From positions 1,054,001 to 1,118,000 of the forward strand of contig NZ_OZ244111.1 in assembly GCF_965215655.1 (NCBI RefSeq): 64,000 nt of DNA. The letters run 5' to 3'. How positions within the stretch are numbered: position 1 is the stretch's first letter; each line of letters starts with the position of its first letter. Shown here one piece after another: positions 59,375 through 64,000 of the stretch. This stretch comes from Nioella sp965215655. GTDB lineage: Bacteria > Pseudomonadota > Alphaproteobacteria > Rhodobacterales > Rhodobacteraceae. The translations under genes and the position numbers were made by a program. The notes beneath the pieces are model-generated. The model saw only the letters and a list, made by a program, of their open reading frames with translations, was not told the origin of the DNA and made no database searches.

Positions 59375-59550
59375 GGCCGCGCGTATAGGCGCAGCCATGC
59401 GGATTGGCAAGGAAATCCGGGGGATCGGGCTGGATGCCCTCGGGCGTTGTCCGTCGCGATCACCAGTCCTTGACAGGCGGTCGAGATGCCAGGGCCCTGC
59501 CCATCCACAGGCCGCGCCACGTGACAAAGGCACAGATCGACCGGCCCGGC

Positions 59551-60549
59551 CTAATCCGTCTGTCCGCGGCTGGCTCGGGTCAGGCGTTCGGCGGGGTCCC
59601 CGGCCTCTGTCAGTGCCTTGTCATCGACCTCGATATCGGCCGCCAGCAGGCGGTCGGCATCGGTCTGTTCAATCTCCACATCGTCGGGCAGGGCGGCGCG
59701 GGTCTGGGGGGTGACCAGCAGGCTTTCGACCGCGACACCCTCGGCATAGATGATTTCATGCGCGCCAAAGAGGATCTGGTAGCTTTCGATGAAACCCCCT
59801 TCCTCGCGTTGCACCGTGTCGCCATTGACCAGATGCGCGGCCTTGACCAGCACCTCGGCCCGCCCCGTCCCAAGTTCATCGCTGCGCTGCCAGATGAACA
59901 ACCGGTGATGCGGGAAAAGCCGCAGGTCATTGGCGGTGTTGAGCGTGCCTTCGCGGATGCGGATCGGGGCCAGGGCACCGGTGGCCCGCTGCACCTGCTG
60001 GCCGATCCAGCGAATTTCCTGCGGTCCGTGATCTCGGGTCAGCAATCGGTCGCCCGCCTGCAATTCCTCCACCGGCACCTGCCGCCCGTTGGCCATCGTC
60101 AACCGCGTCCCCGCGATGAAACTGACGCTGGCGATATCGGCCAGCCGCTGCGCGGCCAATGCGGGTTCTGATGCGACAAGCTCGTATTCCCCGCGCGGGG
60201 TCATCGGGGCCAGTGGCAGGAAATGGCGGGCGGTGTCTTCGTCGCCGGTCACGGTCAGGATCAGCAGTTCCACGAAGGTGCCTTCGGGGGCCATCATGCT
60301 GTGGCAGACCTCCAGCAGGACCTTGTCGCCCGGTTGCCCGACGCCGGAGCCGTCCGCCACTTCGGTGCCCTCCGGCCCGTCCCAGATCGCCAGAGCCCGC
60401 GGCTGCGCGTCACGGGACAGGCGATAGCTGTCACCGGGCACGACGTCCTGCAGGCCGCCAATCGGATCGCCCTCATTCGCCCCCCAATGCACGATCAGGT
60501 CGCTGGCGGTATAGGTGGGAAAGCTGAACTGGGCGGTACGACGGGACAT
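59551..60549 (-). CDS. Hint (hedgehog/intein) domain-containing protein
   Basis: A 332-residue protein. Residues about 142-285 form a Hint-type autoprocessing fold: SVSFIAGTRLTMANGRQVPV then ELQAGDRLLTRDHGPQEIRW, NDLRLFPHHRLFIW and QILFGAHEIIYAEGVAVES. In canonical Hint domains Cys or Ser is the first residue; here the equivalent position reads ASVSFIAGTRL with Ser rather than Cys close by. Such proteins are common in Rhodobacteraceae, often with adhesin or RTX-like partners, none of which is adjacent. AAGGAA precedes the start at 60549. Role unknown. Confidence 0.82.
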   Translation of the reverse strand: MSRRTAQFSFPTYTASDLIVHWGANEGDPIGGLQDVVPGDSYRLSRDAQPRALAIWDGPEGTEVADGSGVGQPGDKVLLEVCHSMMAPEGTFVELLILTVTGDEDTARHFLPLAPMTPRGEYELVASEPALAAQRLADIASVSFIAGTRLTMANGRQVPVEELQAGDRLLTRDHGPQEIRWIGQQVQRATGALAPIRIREGTLNTANDLRLFPHHRLFIWQRSDELGTGRAEVLVKAAHLVNGDTVQREEGGFIESYQILFGAHEIIYAEGVAVESLLVTPQTRAALPDDVEIEQTDADRLLAADIEVDDKALTEAGDPAERLTRASRGQTD

Positions 60550-60676
60550 CACGAATTCCTTTGCGCCTTGGCTAGTCCCGAGCAGGGTGAACCGTCAAGC
60601 AGTCAGAAGGTGGCAGGGTCGAGATCAGCATGGTAAGGCACTGGTTAACGAAACATGAATGGCGGGGAAGAGGATG

Positions 60677-61456
60677 ATGGATCTGGGAATTTCTGGCAAG
60701 CGCGCATTGGTCTGCGCCTCGTCCAAGGGGCTTGGGCGTGGCTGTGCCGAGATGTTGGCAGCCAATGGCGTCAACTTGGTGATGAACGCGCGCGGGGCCG
60801 AAGCGCTGGAAAAGGCGGCGGAGGATATTCGCGCAGCCCACGGGGTGGAGGTGATGGCCATCGCCGCTGACATCACCACAGAAGAGGGCCGCGCCAAGGT
60901 GCTGGCAGCTGCCGGTGACGTCGATATTCTCGTCAACAACGCAGGCGGTCCGCCGCCGGGCAGCTGGCAGGACTGGGAGCGTGAGGATTTCATCAGGGCG
61001 CTCGACGCAAACATGCTGACCCCGATTGCCCTGATGAAGGCACTGATGCCGGGGATGATGGCGCGTGGGTGGGGCAGGGTGGTGAACATCACTTCGCAAT
61101 CCGTGAAGGCTCCGATCGCGGTTCTGGGCCTGTCGAACTCGGCCCGCGCCGGGCTGACCGGCTATGTTGCGGGGACGTCCCGGCAGGTGGCCGGCAAAGG
61201 CGTGATCATCAACAACCTTCTGCCGGGCATCCATGCGACCGACCGGGCTGTATCGCTCGATACCGCGGTCGCCGCGCAGGATGGTATCACGCTGGAAGAG
61301 GCCATGGACCGCCGCGCCGCGACGATTCCGGCCGGGCGCTATGGCACGGCAGAGGAGTTCGGGGCGACCTGTGCATTCCTGTGCTCTCAATACGCGGGCT
61401 ATATGGTCGGTCAGAACATCCTTCTGGACGGCGGTTCGACGAATGCGACGCTGTAG
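60677..61456 (+). CDS. Short-chain dehydrogenase/reductase family protein, atypical active site
   Basis: A 259-residue SDR. The cofactor motif reads ALVCASSKGLGRGCAEML in place of TGxxxGIG, NNAGGPPPG is the family NNAG segment, and VVNITSQSVKAPIAVLGLSN contains the catalytic serine region. Where YxxxK is expected the sequence is SNSARAGLTGY, so the classical Tyr/Lys pair is missing; a group of SDRs with LSNSxR at this place exists and its chemistry is unclear. The C-terminus GQNILLDGGS is normal. Start codons at 60659, 60674 and 60677 are all in frame; 60677 is used because homologues begin MDLGISGKR. Confidence 0.82.
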   Translation: MDLGISGKRALVCASSKGLGRGCAEMLAANGVNLVMNARGAEALEKAAEDIRAAHGVEVMAIAADITTEEGRAKVLAAAGDVDILVNNAGGPPPGSWQDWEREDFIRALDANMLTPIALMKALMPGMMARGWGRVVNITSQSVKAPIAVLGLSNSARAGLTGYVAGTSRQVAGKGVIINNLLPGIHATDRAVSLDTAVAAQDGITLEEAMDRRAATIPAGRYGTAEEFGATCAFLCSQYAGYMVGQNILLDGGSTNATL

Positions 61457-61489
61457 AGGCGTCGAATTTGCCGATTCCGGACAGGGGCT

Positions 61490-61630
61490 AGCGTGAGAGT
61501 CCGCCTATAACATCCTGACTCCGAACAAGTTTCTCTCGTCTCAGCGAGACGGGAGAGCTTGCCTTGCCCGATCAGATCAATCTGGTGACCCACTGAAGGC
61601 GACCGGGGCTATCTTCGGTGGGTTACCTGT
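61490..61630 (+). ncRNA. Candidate structured RNA
   Basis: Three stems in a row: GAGTC (61497) with GACTC (61517); CTCTCGTCTC (61533-61542) with GAGAC-GG-GAGAG (61546-61557) around AGC; and a 15-pair stem 61584-61598 with 61613-61627. The last stem includes two positions that pair only as G-U on the plus strand, pointing to a plus-strand RNA. It starts about 35 bases after the SDR stop, so it may be a 3' UTR or a separate transcript. No family match recognised. Confidence 0.4.
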
Positions 61631-61645
61631 ATGTGTGAAATTGAC

Positions 61646-61837
61646 TCAAATTGGCACACAACAACGAGCCTTTGCCGAGGATGCGGGCAAGTAGGCTTGT
61701 CCTAGCGCCCAAAGCCGTCCGAAATCGGATTCCAGATTCTCGGACTCGAACTGCATGGTCGACGCCAAAGTCACCAGAGGGATTCCAGATTCACGACATT
61801 TTTCCCTGAAAGCGGCGATGTTGTACCTTTTCGTCAT
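61646..61837 (-). CDS. Doubtful small open reading frame
   Basis: A 63-codon frame starting MTKRYNIAAFREKCRESGIP and ending in CCVPI. The composition is protein-like, but there is no recognisable ribosome site and its start overlaps a DnaA-box-like sequence, and the 13-base repeats run through it in different frames. It could be a remnant or not be translated at all. Confidence 0.2.
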   Translation of the reverse strand: MTKRYNIAAFREKCRESGIPLVTLASTMQFESENLESDFGRLWALGQAYLPASSAKARCCVPI

Positions 61838-61838
61838 C

Positions 61839-62022
61839 TGTGGAAAAAGGATGGGAAGATTTTTTTGATCATAAATAGAATTCCTTGGCCGGAATCTTCG
61901 AAATTGGCACCTTTCAGCTGCTCTCGCCCGCCTGCAAGGGTCAGCGGGGCCTTCCGGTGCAGAAAGAGAGGGCTGAGTGCCGCTTCGATCCTTTGATTTC
62001 CTGTGGATAACCCTGTGCATAG
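61839..62022. promoter_or_regulatory. Cluster of DnaA-box-like sites with AT-rich segment
   Basis: TGTGGATAA at 62002-62010 is a perfect DnaA box (complement TTATCCACA). TGTGCATAG at 62014-62022 differs from TGTGNATAA in one base, and TGTGGAAAA at 61839-61847 is a weaker match. Between them lies GAAGATTTTTTTGATCATAA (61855-61874). This may be a DnaA-titration or gene-control site, or part of a replication origin. Confidence 0.4.
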
Positions 62023-62198
62023 TTTGGATTCAGAGCTGGATTCCATGATGATATGCGAGGAAGCTGAAACAATACCTTAACCCCGATTGAGCACGCATTC
62101 CCGGACAAGGCGTCAACATGCCCGCCTGACGGGAGCTTGAAACATATGTGCGGGGCTGATAGCTGCGAAATCCGAGACAATTGATCGGAATTGCGCCC

Positions 62199-63275
62199 GT
62201 GCAACAGCCCCCCAGACTGGCCGTTCAGAACCTGTCCTGTGATTTCGCGGGACGGACGGTCTTGCGGGATGTCTCGCTGCGGGTGGCGCCGGGCGAAGTC
62301 ATGTGCCTGCTCGGGCCGTCAGGGTGCGGCAAGACAACAACGCTCCGGGTCATTGCCGGGATCGAAAGGCAAAGCTCCGGCAGCGTTTCCGTCGATGGAC
62401 GGGTTCTCGCGGACGGCGCTTTGCACCTACCGCCAGAGGCACGGGGGGTCGGGCTGATCTTTCAGGATTTCGCGCTGTTCCCGCACCTCAGCGTTGCCCA
62501 AAACATCGCCTTCGGACTTACCGGCACGAAAACCGACAAGGCCAAACGTGTCGAGGAGCTGCTCGCCCGTGTCGATCTGAAAGGCTATAGTGACAAGGCC
62601 CCGCACATGTTGTCGGGCGGCGAACAGCAGCGTGTGGCGCTTGCCCGTGCGCTTGCCCCGCGTCCCGGCGTGATGCTGATGGATGAGCCCTTCTCTGGCC
62701 TCGACAACCGCCTGCGCGACGGCATCCGCGATGAAACGCTGGAGCTGCTAAAGGAAGAGGGCACAGCCGTCGTTCTGGTCACCCACGAACCGGAAGAGGC
62801 CATGCGGATGGCCGACCAGATCGCGCTGATGCGCGGCGGGCGGATCGTGCAGCAGGGCGCGCCTTACAACATCTATAACGCCCCCTGCGACCGGGATGCG
62901 GCGGCGTTTTTCTCCGATATCAACGTGATCACCGGCACGGTTGAAGGCGCGCTGACCGATACTGCCTTTGGCCAGTTCCTCGCCCCCGGACACCCCGACG
63001 GGACGGAGGTCGAGATCATTTTCCGCCCGCAGCACGTGAAAATCGACTTCGACCGGGGCGGACGCGGTCCGAACCCAACCCCCCTGGACGGAGCGCCTGC
63101 GCGCGGCGTGGTCGAACGGGCCCGCTTCATGGGGCATGAGAGCCTGGTGGAATTTCGTATGGATTTCAACAATCAGATCCTCAAGGCGACCGTTCCCGCG
63201 GTCTTCCTGCCCAAGCCCGGAATGGCCCTGTGGCTGACCATCCGGCGTGACCGCTGCTTCGTTTTTTCCAAGTGA
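62199..63275 (+). CDS. ABC transporter ATP-binding protein (FbpC/PotA-like)
   Basis: A 358-residue import-type ABC ATPase. Walker A is GPSGCGKTTT, the signature LSGGEQQRVALARALAPRP, Walker B VMLMDEPFSGLD and the switch histidine in VTHEPEEA. A C-terminal regulatory (TOBE-like) domain of about 115 residues follows (FFSDINVITGTVEG, IIFRPQHVKIDFDRGG), as in iron(III) or polyamine uptake ATPases. No permease or binding-protein gene is next to it, so the partner must be elsewhere. The start is uncertain: GTG 62199 or TTG 62181, neither with a ribosome site. Confidence 0.85.
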   Translation: MQQPPRLAVQNLSCDFAGRTVLRDVSLRVAPGEVMCLLGPSGCGKTTTLRVIAGIERQSSGSVSVDGRVLADGALHLPPEARGVGLIFQDFALFPHLSVAQNIAFGLTGTKTDKAKRVEELLARVDLKGYSDKAPHMLSGGEQQRVALARALAPRPGVMLMDEPFSGLDNRLRDGIRDETLELLKEEGTAVVLVTHEPEEAMRMADQIALMRGGRIVQQGAPYNIYNAPCDRDAAAFFSDINVITGTVEGALTDTAFGQFLAPGHPDGTEVEIIFRPQHVKIDFDRGGRGPNPTPLDGAPARGVVERARFMGHESLVEFRMDFNNQILKATVPAVFLPKPGMALWLTIRRDRCFVFSK

Positions 63276-63333
63276 AGGGCGGAACAGTCGCATCTTTCGG
63301 CTGTTTTCTGCCTGCATGTGACAGATTGGGGCT

Positions 63334-63362
63334 TTGATCCGGCCCGCAGAATCCATAGGTAT
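63334..63362 (+). promoter_or_regulatory. Possible tatA promoter
   Basis: TTGATC at 63334-63339 and AGGTAT at 63357-63362 are 17 bases apart, 56 bases before the tatA start. The -35 is fair, the -10 weak. Confidence 0.35.
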
Positions 63363-63417
63363 ATGCGGTGACACTCACGGAGGCGGGCCAAGACCGCCCC
63401 GGACAAGGGAGACTGAC

Positions 63418-63642
63418 ATGCTCAACAATATTGGCCTGCCGGGCCTTCTGCTGATCGCGGTTGTTGTCCTCGTGCTGTTTGGCCGTGGCAAGATCGCGGG
63501 CCTCATGGGCGAAGTGGGCAAAGGCATCACCGCATTCAAGCGCGGCGTCCGCGACGGCACCGAGGAAATCGAAAACGCGGCCAATGAAGATGGCGAAGCG
63601 GCCCGCGATGTGACCCCAGAACGCGATCGTGAAAACGCCTGA
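63418..63642 (+). CDS. tatA: Sec-independent protein translocase subunit TatA
   Basis: A 74-residue protein: one N-terminal membrane helix (GLPGLLLIAVVVLVLFGRGK, with the conserved FGRGKI hinge), an amphipathic helix (AGLMGEVGKGITAFKRGV) and an acidic tail. TatA multimers form the pore-like step of folded-protein export in the twin-arginine pathway. AAGGGAGACTG precedes the start. Followed by tatB after 41 bases. Confidence 0.93.
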   Translation: MLNNIGLPGLLLIAVVVLVLFGRGKIAGLMGEVGKGITAFKRGVRDGTEEIENAANEDGEAARDVTPERDRENA

Positions 63643-63683
63643 TCCCCTGCATGGGATCGGCACAGTCGGGTTGAGGAACTGCC

Positions 63684-64000
63684 ATGTTTGACATCGGCAT
63701 GTGGGAACTGATGGTCGTGGGCATCGTGGCGTTGATCGTCGTGGGGCCCAAGGACCTGCCCAAGATGTTCAGAACGCTCGGTCAGGTGACCGGGCGTATC
63801 CGGGGCATGGCACGAGAGTTCCAGACCACGATGAACGCAGCGGCCAGCGAAACCGGTCTCGACGAGATGGCCAAGGATCTCAAGAAGGCGACCGACATCA
63901 CCCGCGACCTGCGCAAGGTCACCAGCCCCCGCAAAATGGGGATGGAGGCGGTGAAGAAAGCCGCCGGATCCGCGCTGGATGACGAGGCCGAGGCCGACCG
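63684..64000 (+). CDS. tatB: Sec-independent protein translocase subunit TatB (partial, runs off the window)
   Basis: The first 105 codons are present: MFDIGMWELMVVGIVALIVV is the membrane helix with the conserved early glutamate, GPKDLPKMFRTLGQVTGRIR the hinge and amphipathic helix, then a long helical region with repeated Lys/Asp. TatB forms the substrate receptor with TatC, whose gene is expected just beyond the window end. Confidence 0.92.
   Translation, partial: MFDIGMWELMVVGIVALIVVGPKDLPKMFRTLGQVTGRIRGMAREFQTTMNAAASETGLDEMAKDLKKATDITRDLRKVTSPRKMGMEAVKKAAGSALDDEAEAD

Larger units (their letters stand above)
61457..62180. other. 724-bp intergenic region with RNA stems, direct repeats and DnaA-like sites
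   Basis: The longest non-coding stretch in the window. From left to right: three inverted repeats at 61497-61627 suited to a folded RNA, a 13-base direct repeat at 61727 and 61780, DnaA-box-like TGTGGAAAA (61839) next to a T-rich run (61857-61880), and TGTGGATAA (62002) with TGTGCATAG (62014). A weak small reading frame lies on the minus strand (61646-61837). AT content is visibly above that of flanking genes. Confidence 0.6.

Noticed and set aside
61490..61630. Group II intron or insertion-sequence end
   Set aside because: No domain V-like hairpin, reverse transcriptase or transposase fragment, or terminal inverted repeat pair was found.
61490..62180. Chromosomal oriC as a firm call
   Set aside because: Only one perfect DnaA box, and flanking genes (SDR, ABC ATPase, tat) are not the usual origin neighbours; kept as a low-confidence site.
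1..64000. CRISPR arrays, tRNA or rRNA genes, prophage or complete transposon
   Set aside because: No regular direct-repeat/spacer array, cloverleaf, rRNA segment, integrase or transposase was recognised.

Overview
The window looks like a chromosomal segment of a marine-type alphaproteobacterium of the order Rhodobacterales (Roseobacter/Rhodobacter group). The grounds are high G+C coding sequence, a 14-gene nuo locus interleaved with small unrelated reading frames (known from Rhodobacter capsulatus and Paracoccus), the order nuoN-birA-coaX-rnj, and a NuoE with a long C-terminal extension. These family and synteny judgements come from memory and the sequence alone; no search was run.

Layout. 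0-6.3 kb: LysE exporter, a DUF2269-like membrane protein, an NAD(P)-binding/DoxX-like fusion, MTA phosphorylase, an atypical SHMT-like enzyme divergent from a GcvA-like LysR regulator, and a flavin reductase. 6.4-13.8 kb: GNAT, a secreted Cys-repeat protein, ptsP (nitrogen PTS enzyme I), lysC, a threonine dehydratase-like enzyme and an AlkD-like protein. 13.8-19.0 kb: glmS-glmU (UDP-GlcNAc synthesis), gph and a DegT aminotransferase. 19.2-27.2 kb: a leucine/isovalerate (liu) cluster of isovaleryl-CoA dehydrogenase, both methylcrotonyl-CoA carboxylase subunits, HMG-CoA lyase and methylglutaconyl-CoA hydratase, with ASCH, GST and monooxygenase genes among them. Its gaps carry seven AT-rich palindromes of one structural family, and it begins with a clear sigma70-type promoter followed by a TetR-like palindrome. 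28.5-51 kb: all 14 complex I genes plus about 13 interspersed genes, including a sulfotransferase, a methyltransferase, two stand-alone proteins sharing the helix-hairpin-helix tail of NuoE, and small secreted or membrane proteins. 51-57 kb: birA, coaX, RNase J, a 2-oxoglutarate oxygenase and a DEAD-box helicase. 57-64 kb: lipoprotein, prfC, Hint-domain protein, SDR, a 720-bp non-coding region rich in structure, an orphan ABC ATPase, tatA and the start of tatB.

Connections. BirA supplies the biotin ligase needed by the carboxylase, and the liu dehydrogenase delivers electrons that end in the respiratory chain served by complex I. Two genes in the nuo locus, nuoG and a small membrane-protein gene at 38.7 kb, each appear to lack one base. 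The nuoG lesion would abolish complex I if real, so an assembly or sequencing error is the simpler explanation.

The strongest candidates for undescribed biology are the palindrome family of the liu cluster, the NuoE-tail domain spread over three neighbouring genes, and the 61.5-62.1 kb intergenic region, which has strong RNA stems, direct repeats and DnaA-box-like sites. No tRNA, rRNA, CRISPR array or complete insertion sequence was recognised.
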